Source: an uncultured Collinsella sp. | GTDB taxonomy: Bacteria; Actinomycetota; Coriobacteriia; Coriobacteriales; Coriobacteriaceae | Reading direction: 5' to 3' | DNA length: 64,000 bases | Assembly (NCBI GenBank): GCA_900549025.1 | Contig: URMZ01000002.1 | Coordinates: 61,850-125,849 of the forward strand | Shown here: positions 35,381-44,181 of the stretch, one piece after another | Numbering within the stretch: position 1 is the first letter of the stretch | Layout: every line of letters begins with the position of its first letter | Notes under the pieces: generated by a model | What the model saw: only the letters and a program-made list of their open reading frames with translations | Told to the model about the DNA's origin: nothing | Databases searched by the model: none | Translations under genes and position numbers: made by a program

Positions 35381-37498
35381 ATGGCATCGAGAGCTATGCA
35401 TGACGGTCGCTCCGTGGTGACGACATGCGGGGGATGCTATGCCGATTGCGCCTTTGCGGCACGCGTTGAGGACGGTCGCGTGGTGGCCGAGTTGCCGGTG
35501 CCGGGACATCCGTGCGCGGCGCGTGCCCTGTGCGCCCGCGGGCGCCATCGCCTGGCAATGCCGTTTGACGAGCGCGACCGGATTTTGCACCCCATGCGAC
35601 GCCGCCGGGATGGCTCGGGGTTTGATGCGATTACCTGGGACGAGGCGTTTGCTCAGATTGCCGAGCGTCTTTTGGGAATTGTTGACGAGCGCGGGCCCCG
35701 TGCGCTGGGCATGACACTTGGTGTGCCCTCGTTCGACCGCTACTGGGCCTATCGCTTTATGCATGCGCTGGGCTCGCCCAACGTGTACGGTGCCGATGGC
35801 GCCTGCGAGGTAAGCAGACTTACCGGTTGGGAGCACAGCCTGGGCTATAGCCCCGCCTCCGACCTTGCGCATACCGACTGCATCATGTACCTGGGGCGTT
35901 CCATTGTCGATTCGTCGACGATGGGGGCCGTTGACGCGCTCAACGATGCGCGCCGGCGCGGGGCGAAGATCATCGTGGTTGACCCCCGGCGCAGCGGCTC
36001 GGCCGCGCTTGCCGACCGCTGGCTGCGCGTACGTCCTGGATGCGATCTGGCGTTGCTGCTGGGTATCGCACATGTGCTGGTATCCGAGGACCTGTACGAT
36101 CACGAGTTCGTGGACCGCTACGCCACAGGCTTTGACGAGCTGGCGCAGGCGGCCAGTGCTTGGACGCCCGAGTGGGCCGAGTCGATGTGCGACGTGCCGG
36201 CCGCAGAGATTGTCGCCACGGCGCGCGAGCTAGCTGCCGCCGCGCCTGCCGCTGTGGTGGATGCAGGCTTTCATGGTGGCATCGGCATCGCGTATGCCAA
36301 TAGCACCCAGACCGCGCGCGCTATCTGCTTGGTCGATGTGCTGCTGGGCTGCATCGGGCATGAGGGCGGTGCCCTCAACCCGCCCACGCCGCTTGTGTTG
36401 GGCGATTTGGACCCTACGCGTTTCGCGACGCCGTCGATGCCGCGTGAGCCCAAGTTGGGGTCCGAACGCTATCCACTGGTCGATCCGATGCGCGGCCTGT
36501 GCACGACCATCGGTCAGTCGATTCTTGCCGGCGATTTGCGTGGGCTCATCGTCTATGCCAGTAACCCCGGTGCGGGCTATGGCAATGCGCAGGCTTGGTT
36601 GGGTATTTTGCAGCAGCTCGACTTGCTCGTGACGATTGATATTCGCTGGTCTGAGACAGCGCGCGCTTCTGACTTCGTGCTGCCCGATGTGACGTATCTT
36701 GAGGCCGACCGCGGCGTGGGCACGGTCGTGGGCGCCAACGATGCGCGCGTGTTCTACCGCAACGCCGTGCTGCCCGTGCAGCATGACGACACACGTCCCG
36801 GTCGGGAGATTTTTGCCGGTCTGGCGCAGGCGTGTGGCGTGGGCGAGTACTTCCAGTTTACGTCTGACGATCTGGCGGCTGCCCAGGTGGCGCCGTTTGG
36901 AATTGACCTCGCTGCGCTTAAGGAGCGCGGTTGGGCCGATACGGGCGTGCCGCTGCCGTCGCGCACGGGTGAGCCGGCGATTCCCCTGGATGGCGGCAAA
37001 ATTGCGCTGGCAAGCGACGTATGGGAACGAGCCGGCCTGGGTTGTGTACCCAACTGGATCGCTCCCATGGTGGAGCCTGGCCCGGGGATGTTTCGCCTCA
37101 TTAGCGGCAACCGTCCCTTTGAGTCGCATACCTCGCGCAGGCTCGCGGCCCAAGGTGCCGCCGAGGCTGGGTCGGACCTGGATGCCGTGCAGATGAATGC
37201 CGATGCTGCTGCGCACATGGGCATCGCCGACGGCGAGATCGTCGAACTCGTGAGCGACATGGGCCGCGACCGCGTGCGCGTGGAGACGACGCCCTATCTG
37301 CATCCGGCGTGCATCTTCACCTCGGCCGCTCCCGGCGGGCGTTCGTTTGGCGCCGATGCCGGTGGCGCTCAAGCCTTGGGCGTGGGCCCGCTCGACCATA
37401 CGCCGTTGCGTTGGGACCCGTTGACGGGCGCTGCGCTCACCCAGGAAAACGCCGTTCGCGTGGAAAAGATCGCGGCACGCGAGGATAATAGCGAGTAA
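35381..37498 (+). CDS. Molybdopterin oxidoreductase of the DMSO reductase family, substrate unknown
   Basis: A 705-residue bis-MGD enzyme. The N-terminus carries a [4Fe-4S] cluster motif CGGCYADC plus a downstream Cys pair (HPCAARALC). Then come the molybdopterin block with a likely Mo-ligand Cys in YGADGACEVSRLTGWEH (about residue 147) and VVDPRRSGSAALAD. The C-terminal cap is present (SGNRPFESHTSRRLAAQG). No signal peptide or Tat motif is seen, so it is cytoplasmic. There are no partner ferredoxin or membrane-anchor genes. It is not a formate dehydrogenase by motif, being nearer PsrA/PhsA-like enzymes. Its position between focA and selA is unexplained. Confidence 0.75.
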   Translation: MASRAMHDGRSVVTTCGGCYADCAFAARVEDGRVVAELPVPGHPCAARALCARGRHRLAMPFDERDRILHPMRRRRDGSGFDAITWDEAFAQIAERLLGIVDERGPRALGMTLGVPSFDRYWAYRFMHALGSPNVYGADGACEVSRLTGWEHSLGYSPASDLAHTDCIMYLGRSIVDSSTMGAVDALNDARRRGAKIIVVDPRRSGSAALADRWLRVRPGCDLALLLGIAHVLVSEDLYDHEFVDRYATGFDELAQAASAWTPEWAESMCDVPAAEIVATARELAAAAPAAVVDAGFHGGIGIAYANSTQTARAICLVDVLLGCIGHEGGALNPPTPLVLGDLDPTRFATPSMPREPKLGSERYPLVDPMRGLCTTIGQSILAGDLRGLIVYASNPGAGYGNAQAWLGILQQLDLLVTIDIRWSETARASDFVLPDVTYLEADRGVGTVVGANDARVFYRNAVLPVQHDDTRPGREIFAGLAQACGVGEYFQFTSDDLAAAQVAPFGIDLAALKERGWADTGVPLPSRTGEPAIPLDGGKIALASDVWERAGLGCVPNWIAPMVEPGPGMFRLISGNRPFESHTSRRLAAQGAAEAGSDLDAVQMNADAAAHMGIADGEIVELVSDMGRDRVRVETTPYLHPACIFTSAAPGGRSFGADAGGAQALGVGPLDHTPLRWDPLTGAALTQENAVRVEKIAAREDNSE

Positions 37499-37574
37499 TT
37501 GACTCAGCTGATCGAATTGGCTGATAGTTTGACATTCGAACGATTGATTCACCTTTGGTTTTGAAAGGCCGCAC

Positions 37575-39032
37575 ATGAGCGATAGCCAGAACATGTCCGA
37601 TGAGGTGCGCGCCCGCCTGCGCGCCATTCCTTCCGTCAACGAGCTGCTCGCAGAGTGGCCGGTTGTGAAGGCGGCGGGGGAGACCTGCGACGCGGTGGTG
37701 CATTCCGCCGTCACGGCCGAGCTCGACGAGGAGCGCGCCGCCATTCGTGCCGGCGCCGCCCCGCGTTCCAAGCGCGAGCTGGCCTCGGCCATCGAGTGGC
37801 GTGCGCATCGCTCCGCGCTGCCGAGCCTGCGTCCCGCCGTCAACGCCACGGGTGTGGTTATCCATACCAACTTGGGTCGCGCTCCGCTCGCGGAATCAGC
37901 TGCCAAAGCCGTGGCCGAGGTCGCGCGCGGGTATAGCACGCTCGAGTACAGTGTGGACACCTGTTCGCGCGGGTCGCGCAAGGAGCACGCCGCGCAGCTG
38001 ATCCGCTCACTCACCGGTGCCGAGGACGCGCTCGTGGTCAACAACAATGCCGCCGCGGTGCTGCTGGTGCTGGCGACTCACGCTGCGGGCAAAGAGGTTA
38101 TCGTCAGCCGCGGCGAGCTTGTCGAGATTGGCGGCAGCTTCCGTATCCCCGATGTTATGGAGGCCTCGGGTGCCAAACTCATCGAGGTAGGCGCCACCAA
38201 CCGCACGCATCTGGGCGACTACGAGCGCGCCATCACGCCCGAAACGGCCATGATCCTGAAGGTTCATCCTTCCAACTATCGCATCGAGGGTTTTCACGAG
38301 GAAGTGAGCTCAAGGGAGCTCGCCGCACTGGCCCATAAGCACGGCCTGCTGTTCTATGAAGACCAGGGGTCGGGCGCGCTGTTGCCTGACGACATCCTAG
38401 TGCGCGGAGGCGAAGAAACCACGCCGGCTTCGGTCGCGGCGGGGCTCGATATCGTGTCGTGCTCGGGCGATAAGCTGCTCGGTGCAGCACAGGCGGGCAT
38501 TATCATGGGCCGTCGCAATCTGGTCCAGGCCTGTGGGTCGCATCCGCTTATGCGTGCCCTGCGCCCGGGCAAGCTCGCGCTGGCGGCGCTCGAGGCTACA
38601 CTGCGCATTTATATGGACGGCGCCGATGTGGCCCATCGTGAGGTGCCGGTGCTCAACATGCTCACGCTTCCGCAGGCTCATCTGGAGCGTCGTGCCCGCA
38701 AGCTCCGCGATCGCATGGCCGCCGGGCTCGATAAGGCGGGTTGCCCGTGCGCCGTTGAGTTGGAGATTGTCGAGGAGTCCTCGACGCCCGGTGGCGGTTC
38801 GCTGCCTACCGTTGAGCTGCCCACGATGTGCGTGGCCGTGCGTCTTGTTGACGAGCGCCTGTCCGTCGACGCGCTCAAGCGCTCGCTTGTCCAGGACTTC
38901 GACACGCCGGTCGTCACGCGAACCTCGCACGATCGCATTTTGTTTGACGTGCGCACGCTCGTGGGTGACCGCGATATCGAGACGGCGGCAACGACGCTCG
39001 TCGCGTGCGTTAAGAAGGCGATTACTCGATGA
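37575..39032 (+). CDS. selA: L-seryl-tRNA(Sec) selenium transferase SelA
   Basis: A 485-residue PLP enzyme that converts Ser-tRNA(Sec) to Sec-tRNA(Sec) with selenophosphate. The core is clear: INATG-like VNATGVVIHTNLGRAPL near residue 90, SRGELVEIGGSFRIPD, and the PLP lysine in SCSGDKLLGAAQAGII at about residue 300. It overlaps selB by 4 bases and supports FdhF and SelD synthesis. Confidence 0.95.
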   Translation: MSDSQNMSDEVRARLRAIPSVNELLAEWPVVKAAGETCDAVVHSAVTAELDEERAAIRAGAAPRSKRELASAIEWRAHRSALPSLRPAVNATGVVIHTNLGRAPLAESAAKAVAEVARGYSTLEYSVDTCSRGSRKEHAAQLIRSLTGAEDALVVNNNAAAVLLVLATHAAGKEVIVSRGELVEIGGSFRIPDVMEASGAKLIEVGATNRTHLGDYERAITPETAMILKVHPSNYRIEGFHEEVSSRELAALAHKHGLLFYEDQGSGALLPDDILVRGGEETTPASVAAGLDIVSCSGDKLLGAAQAGIIMGRRNLVQACGSHPLMRALRPGKLALAALEATLRIYMDGADVAHREVPVLNMLTLPQAHLERRARKLRDRMAAGLDKAGCPCAVELEIVEESSTPGGGSLPTVELPTMCVAVRLVDERLSVDALKRSLVQDFDTPVVTRTSHDRILFDVRTLVGDRDIETAATTLVACVKKAITR

Positions 39033-40996
39033 GTGAGGTTCAGGCGTTGGTGGAGTGTCCCGTTATCGTTGGCACGGCGGGCCACGTCGACCACGGTAAG
39101 TCGGCACTGATTGAGGCGCTGACCGGCAAGAATCCCGATCGCCTGGAGGTCGAGCGTCGCCGCGGCATGACGGTGGAGCTGGGCTTTGGCGAGCTGGCGC
39201 TGCCGAGCGGCAAGATCGTCGGCCTGGTCGATGTGCCGGGGCATGCCCACTACCTGCGCGCCATGGTGCAGGGCGCCACGGGCATCGACGTTGCCGTGCT
39301 GGTGGTTTCGGCCGTCGAGGGCGTGATGCCGCAGACCCGCGAGCACGTGCACGTGCTGGAGCTGCTGGGTGTCACGCATATGGTGGTCGCGCTGACGATG
39401 TGCGACCTGGCCGATGCCGAGATGACCGAGCTTGCCGAGCTCGATGTCGATGACTTTTTGTCGGGTACCGTGTTTGCGGGCGCGCCCATTGTGCCCGTGT
39501 CGTCTAAGACGGGCGATGGGATCGACGGGCTGCTTGCGGTGCTCGACGAGCAGGTAAGTGCCTGCTGGGATGCCTGTCGTGACCGTTCCGAGCGGAGCGA
39601 TGCCGCACCTCGCCTGCCGATTGACCGCTGCTTTACGATCAAGGGTGTTGGCACCGTCGTTACGGGAACGCTGCACGATGCGCCAGTTGCGGTGGGCGAC
39701 GAGCTGATGGCTTTGCCGTCGCGTACGGTCTGTCGTGTGCGCGGGATTCAGGTTCATGGCGATACGCCGTGCGCGCTGCCTGGGCAACGCGTGGCGCTCA
39801 ACCTGGTTGGTGACGGTGTCGCGGCGCTTGACCGTGGCGAGATGCTGGGCGTGGCGGGCCGCTTTGGTCAGACGTTGCGTTTTATGATGACGTTCACCTA
39901 CCTGGGCCGCGAGGGCGCCAAGCCGCGTGTGCTCGAGTCGGGTGCGCGTGTGCACGTGATGGCGGGTACGGCCGAGGTTGTCGGCCGCATCATGTTCGTG
40001 GAAGGCGAGGCCCCCATGGCGGTGGGCGAGACCCGTACCGTACAGGTGCGCTTGGAGGAGCCGCTGCCGCTGCGAGCCGGAGACCATGCCGTGGTGCTGT
40101 CGTATTCGCCCGTTATGCTCATTGGCGGCGGGTGTGTGCTGCTTTCGCGCTGCCGTCGCTCGCGCGAGCTTTCGGCGGGGGAGCGCACGCTGCTTGCGGC
40201 GCTTGAGGCCGGCGATGCCGTCGCTGGTGTGGATGCGTGGCTGGCGCTGCAGGCGTTGCCGGTCGTGGTTGCCGACGTTGCCGCAGCGCTAGATCTTGTT
40301 TCCGGTGGGGCCGACGCCGCGCTGAACGAGCTGGTGGCGCGAGGTGTTGTTTACAAGCTTGCCGGCTCGGGCGATGCGCTGTATGTGAATGCCGCCGTGC
40401 TCGACGCCGCGATGGATGCACTGGCGGCGACCCTGTCCGCCATGCACGCGGCTGCCCCCAAGGAGACGGGCTTTACGCCCGGCGCCGTTGCCCATGCTGC
40501 GTGGCCTGCCGCTGATGATGGCGTTGCCGCGGCTCTGATTGCCGAGGGCTGCTCGCGTGGCGTGTGCGCCGCCGAGGGCGCCGAGGTATTCGATCCGCAT
40601 TCGGCCGCCGCGGCGGCACGCGTGGTGCGAGAGGCCTGCGAGCGGATCGTCGCGCTGCTTGACGAGGCCGGCCTGGATGCACCGGCGCTTCCCGAGGTGG
40701 GCGAACAGCTGCAGCTCGGCCGCGACACCATGACGCGTGCCCTGCGCGAGCTTTCGCTCAACCGCTCGATCGTTAAGGTCGAGCGCGACGTTGCCCTGTC
40801 CGCTGCCGCCGAGGCCCATGCGCGCGAGCTTGTTGCCGCTGCCATTGAGGCAGCCGGCGGCGCTGCCACCACGAGCGTGCTGCGCGAGGCCCTGGGTGTG
40901 TCGCGCAAACGCGCCATCAGCATCTTGGAACACCTGGATGCCGTGCGCTTTACGGTGCTCGACAAGGAGGCCGGCGGCCTGCGCTCCCTGCGCTAG
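39029..40996 (+). CDS. selB: Selenocysteine-specific elongation factor SelB
   Basis: A 655-residue GTPase delivering Sec-tRNA to UGA at SECIS hairpins. It has the G1 motif GTAGHVDHGKSALIEALTG, DVPGHAHYLRAMVQGATGID and the later EF-Tu-like domains. The C-terminal ~200 residues are the winged-helix repeats that bind SECIS RNA, ending in TTSVLREALGVSRKRAISIL. Confidence 0.94.
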   Translation: MSEVQALVECPVIVGTAGHVDHGKSALIEALTGKNPDRLEVERRRGMTVELGFGELALPSGKIVGLVDVPGHAHYLRAMVQGATGIDVAVLVVSAVEGVMPQTREHVHVLELLGVTHMVVALTMCDLADAEMTELAELDVDDFLSGTVFAGAPIVPVSSKTGDGIDGLLAVLDEQVSACWDACRDRSERSDAAPRLPIDRCFTIKGVGTVVTGTLHDAPVAVGDELMALPSRTVCRVRGIQVHGDTPCALPGQRVALNLVGDGVAALDRGEMLGVAGRFGQTLRFMMTFTYLGREGAKPRVLESGARVHVMAGTAEVVGRIMFVEGEAPMAVGETRTVQVRLEEPLPLRAGDHAVVLSYSPVMLIGGGCVLLSRCRRSRELSAGERTLLAALEAGDAVAGVDAWLALQALPVVVADVAAALDLVSGGADAALNELVARGVVYKLAGSGDALYVNAAVLDAAMDALAATLSAMHAAAPKETGFTPGAVAHAAWPAADDGVAAALIAEGCSRGVCAAEGAEVFDPHSAAAAARVVREACERIVALLDEAGLDAPALPEVGEQLQLGRDTMTRALRELSLNRSIVKVERDVALSAAAEAHARELVAAAIEAAGGAATTSVLREALGVSRKRAISILEHLDAVRFTVLDKEAGGLRSLR

Positions 40997-41032
40997 ATTG
41001 GCTGCTCGGTTTGGTAAAATACCGCCGCACTT

Positions 41033-41129
41033 GGGAACGGATGGGCTCCGGTGGGCTCCGCGGTCCTCAAAACCGTTGCGAGGCGTGCAAAACGTCTTGG
41101 ATGTGTTCGATTCACATACGTTCCCGCCA
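41033..41129 (+). tRNA. selC: tRNA-Sec (SelC, anticodon TCA)
   Basis: A 97-base RNA with acceptor GGGAACG/CGTTCCC, anticodon loop CCTCAAA (TCA), a long variable arm (GCGAGGCGTGCAAAACGTC region) and T-loop GTGTTCGATTCACAT, then G and encoded CCA. The eighth acceptor pair would be G-A. It lies 36 bases behind selB. Confidence 0.95.
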
Positions 41130-41283
41130 TACGCTACCAGCGCTTTTGTGCTCGCGGTCTTGCTGCGTGCCGCAAAGGCGCTGTTTTGTTTTTGCACGAG
41201 CTTTTCGTAGCGCTGCTATTTCGGTGGCTGTATTTAGCTTCGTGCGCCGGGTTTCGAGCATGCCGATGGAGGTGTTTTGCCGT

Positions 41284-41916
41284 ATGACTACCGTAAGACG
41301 TGCCGATCTTTCTTGTGTCGTCCAAGCGGGTGGGCTGTCCTCGCGCATGGGCTGTGATAAGGCTCGCATGGCGTTTTGCGGCGAGCCGCTCATCGAACGC
41401 GTGCTGGGTCGGCTGGCGCCAGTTGCCGGCGAGTTGGTCGTGACGACTTCGCGTCCCAGCGAGCTTGCCTACCTTGAGGAGCGCGCGTTTGGCGGCCTGG
41501 TACCGCGAATAGTGTCGGACCTTGAGGGGCCGGCGGGCGCCATGCGCGGCATCGCGAGTTCGTTGGCCGCGGCCCGATTGCCGCTCGTGGCGATCGTCGC
41601 CTGCGATATGCCGTTTGTTTCGCCGGAGCTCATCGGCGCGCTTGCCGATCATGTTGAGGCCGAGGCGCTCGATGTGTTCGTGCCGCGCGAGGAGCGTGGC
41701 ATTGAGCCGCTTTGCGCCGTCTGGCGCCGTGAGACCTGCTCGCCGATTGCTTATGAGCTGCTCGCCGGTGACCGCCAGCGCATTCGTTGCCTGATCGACC
41801 GGGTGAACGCCGGGTATTTGGACGAGCCTCAGATTGTCGCGGTCGCAGGCTCGACGCTCTGCTTCGAAAACGTCAATACGCCCGAGGAGTTTGCGGCGGC
41901 CGAGTTGCTCGCCTAG
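41284..41916 (+). CDS. mobA: Molybdenum cofactor guanylyltransferase MobA
   Basis: A 210-residue nucleotidyltransferase attaching GMP to molybdopterin, needed for bis-MGD enzymes such as FdhF. The family opening is present (VVQAGGLSSRMGCDKARMAF), followed by VACDMPFVSPELI and PLCAVWR. ATG 41284 is chosen because ATGGAGGTG lies 9-16 bases upstream; the longer frame would run into tRNA-Sec. Confidence 0.9.
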   Translation: MTTVRRADLSCVVQAGGLSSRMGCDKARMAFCGEPLIERVLGRLAPVAGELVVTTSRPSELAYLEERAFGGLVPRIVSDLEGPAGAMRGIASSLAAARLPLVAIVACDMPFVSPELIGALADHVEAEALDVFVPREERGIEPLCAVWRRETCSPIAYELLAGDRQRIRCLIDRVNAGYLDEPQIVAVAGSTLCFENVNTPEEFAAAELLA

Positions 41917-41931
41917 ACGATTGGAGTTGCC

Positions 41932-42327
41932 ATGTCTCACGATATTTGTCCCGACACGGGAGAACCTTGCACCTGCGATGGGTCCGAGCCTTGCACCTGC
42001 GGCTGTGGCGGCTGTGGACATACGGCCGAGGAAGAGGCAGCGGCGGCTGCGTATCGCGAGTCGCACCGCGAGGCCTCGTTTGGCGATGCCCCTGATCACG
42101 AACGCAAGATCATCGTTTCGTTCGATAGCACCTTCGATGTGATGGAATGCGAGCAGCTGTGCCTTGCCGCCGGTGTGCCCGGGCGCATCATGCCGCTGCC
42201 CGGCTCCATCACCGCCGGCTGCGGGCTGTGCTGGGCCATGCCGTTCTCGGGCGATGCACTCGCCGCCTTTCGCGCCGCCACCGAAGGCCGCATAACCCCC
42301 GCCGACTACCATCAGCTCGTCCTCTAA
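41932..42327 (+). CDS. DUF3343 protein with Cys-rich N-terminal extension
   Basis: A 131-residue protein. Residues ~60-131 are a DUF3343 domain (IIVSFDSTFDVMECEQLCLA, then GRIMPLPGSITAGCGLCWAM) like the protein at 14048-14299. The first ~30 residues form a cysteine cluster with a doubled EPCTCDGSEPCTCGCGGCGH pattern followed by His, suggesting metal or chalcogen binding. It is 15 bases behind mobA and 2 kb before the molybdenum hydroxylase genes, so a role in moving Se or S to the molybdenum cofactor is plausible but unproven. Confidence 0.75.
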   Translation: MSHDICPDTGEPCTCDGSEPCTCGCGGCGHTAEEEAAAAAYRESHREASFGDAPDHERKIIVSFDSTFDVMECEQLCLAAGVPGRIMPLPGSITAGCGLCWAMPFSGDALAAFRAATEGRITPADYHQLVL

Positions 42328-42584
42328 TCACCAACACCACCACAAAGGTGCCTGTCCCCAATGTGGTGGTTCGGAACATGTGGACGAAACAGCTTCGAAA
42401 CACGCGATTTGTTCGTCAGGTGCCCAAAAACGCTTCTACCTGCATCGTAATCAAAACGAAACATCTGCTCGTCGGCTTATGCGAAACTTTGCTGCAACAG
42501 TGCGATATTATCCATACTCGATAAAGCTCGGGGCGCATGGGGCGCCTCGAACGACACTTTTCTTTTCCATCAATTGGAGGAAGC
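42328..42584 (+). other. Intergenic region before gdhA
   Basis: A 257-base gap with a 9-bp hairpin (ACCACCACA at about 42335 with TGTGGTGGT at about 42363) near its left end, perhaps a terminator without T-run. The rest is less GC-rich and presumably holds the gdhA promoter; I see no clear coding frame. Confidence 0.4.
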
Positions 42585-43940
42585 ATGAGCTACACGCAGA
42601 AAGTTCTCGAAGAGCTCAAGGCCCGCTATCCCGAGCAGCCTGAGTTCATCCAGGCCGCGACCGAGATCCTCGGCACCATCCAGCCGGCGCTCGACGCCCA
42701 CCCCGAGTACGAGGAGGCCGCCCTGCTGGAGCGCCTCGTCGAGCCCGAGCGCATCGTCATGTTCCGTGTTCCCTGGGTCGACGACCAGGGCAAGGTTCAG
42801 GTCAACCGCGGCTATCGCGTCGAGTTCAACTCTGCCATTGGACCCTACAAGGGCGGCCTGCGCTTTAACCCGACGGTCACCCTGGGTATGCTCAAGTTCC
42901 TGGGTCTGGAGCAGATCCTTAAGAACAGCCTGACCACCCTTCCCATGGGCGGCGGCAAGGGCGGCTCCGACTTTGACCCCAAGGGCAAGTCCAACAATGA
43001 GATCATGCACTTCTGCCAGTCCTTCATGACCGAGCTCTATCGCCACATTGGCCCCAACACCGACGTTCCCGCCGGCGACCTGGGCGTTGGCGGCCGCGAG
43101 GTTGCCTACCTGTTCGGTCAGTACAAGCGCCTGACCAACGAGTGGACCGGCGTCCTTACCGGCAAGGGCCTCTCCTTTGGCGGCTCGCTCGCCCGTACCG
43201 AGGCCACCGGTTACGGTCTGGCCTACTTTGTGGACGAGTACCTCAAGAGCCGCGGCGACTCATTCGAGGGCAAGAACGTCGTCGTTCACGGCTCCGGCAA
43301 CGTCGCTATCTACGCGGTCCAGAAGGTCACTCAGCTCGGTGGCAAGGTGCTCGCCTGCTCCGATACCCACGGCTGGGTCGAGGATCCCGACGGCATCGAC
43401 TACACCGTGCTCGAGCACATCTACAACAAGAAGCGCTCTGGCCACGACAAGGGCGTTACGCTCGCTATGTACGTTGACGAGAAGCCCAACGCCGTGTGGC
43501 ACGAGGGCGACGGCCGCGGCGTGTGGCAGCTTCCCTGCGATATCGCGCTGCCCTGCGCTCGCGAGAACACGCTGCTGCTCGAGGACGCCCAGGCGCTTGT
43601 CGCCAACGGCTGCAAGGTGGTCGGCGAGGGCGCGAACATGCCCACGACCATCGAGGCCACGACCTACTTCCAGGAGAACGGCGTCGCCTTTATGCCCGGT
43701 AAGGCTGCCAACGCCGGTGGCGTGCTCGTGTCCGGCCTGGAGATGAGCCAGAACGCCGAGCACCTGTCCTGGACCTTCGAGGAGGTCGACGGCAAGCTCG
43801 AGCAGCTCATGCGCGGCATGTTCCACAACGTGGACGACACCGCCAAGGAGTACGGCGAGGAGGGCAACTTTGTCATGGGTGCCAACATCGCCGGCTTCCT
43901 GAAGGTCGCCGACGCTATGCTCGCCCAGGGCGTCTGCTAA
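42585..43940 (+). CDS. gdhA: Glutamate dehydrogenase, hexameric family I (probably NADP-dependent)
   Basis: A 451-residue enzyme forming glutamate from 2-oxoglutarate and ammonia. Substrate site GPYKGGLRFNPTVTLGMLKF and catalytic lysine region LPMGGGKGGSDFDPKG are clear, with VVHGSGNVAIYAVQK for nucleotide binding. Family and length match GdhA of E. coli (447). Ribosome site TTGGAGGAAGC precedes ATG 42585. Confidence 0.93.
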   Translation: MSYTQKVLEELKARYPEQPEFIQAATEILGTIQPALDAHPEYEEAALLERLVEPERIVMFRVPWVDDQGKVQVNRGYRVEFNSAIGPYKGGLRFNPTVTLGMLKFLGLEQILKNSLTTLPMGGGKGGSDFDPKGKSNNEIMHFCQSFMTELYRHIGPNTDVPAGDLGVGGREVAYLFGQYKRLTNEWTGVLTGKGLSFGGSLARTEATGYGLAYFVDEYLKSRGDSFEGKNVVVHGSGNVAIYAVQKVTQLGGKVLACSDTHGWVEDPDGIDYTVLEHIYNKKRSGHDKGVTLAMYVDEKPNAVWHEGDGRGVWQLPCDIALPCARENTLLLEDAQALVANGCKVVGEGANMPTTIEATTYFQENGVAFMPGKAANAGGVLVSGLEMSQNAEHLSWTFEEVDGKLEQLMRGMFHNVDDTAKEYGEEGNFVMGANIAGFLKVADAMLAQGVC

Positions 43941-43966
43941 ATCTTCGCTCGATATAGCATGTGATG

Positions 43967-43997
43967 AGGCTCCCAGTTATCCGGCTGGGAGCCTTTT
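43967..43997 (+). terminator. Intrinsic terminator of gdhA
   Basis: AGGCTCCCAG pairs with CTGGGAGCCT, followed by TTT. Confidence 0.8.
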
Positions 43998-44015
43998 CTA
44001 TCCCGGAGGACTCTT

Positions 44016-44090
44016 CATAACTTGCGGTGAAATACGGACTGTTTAGCGTCCCAGAACGGCTAATCAGTCCGTATTTCACCGCAAGTTATG
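44016..44090. repeat. Palindromic extragenic repeat, copy 3
   Basis: Perfect 26-bp arms (44016-44041 and 44065-44090). The core matches copies 1 and 2 except that the outer pair reads ACTTGCGGTG rather than AGTTGCGGTG, a change made symmetrically in both arms. Confidence 0.85.
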
Positions 44091-44181
44091 GATGGGTGGG
44101 TGGATTTTGTCCTAAAACGGTGTGCGGCCCCTCGTTTGGTACACTTAAAAGTACTGGACAAGTGAAGAGATGGGGGAGAAC

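Noticed and set aside
41011-41283. N-terminal extension of MobA
   Set aside because: It would run through tRNA-Sec, and the MobA motif begins right after ATG 41284, which has its own ribosome site.
42328-42584. Small gene between the DUF3343 gene and gdhA
   Set aside because: Frames here lack ribosome sites and any family resemblance, and base composition suggests non-coding sequence.
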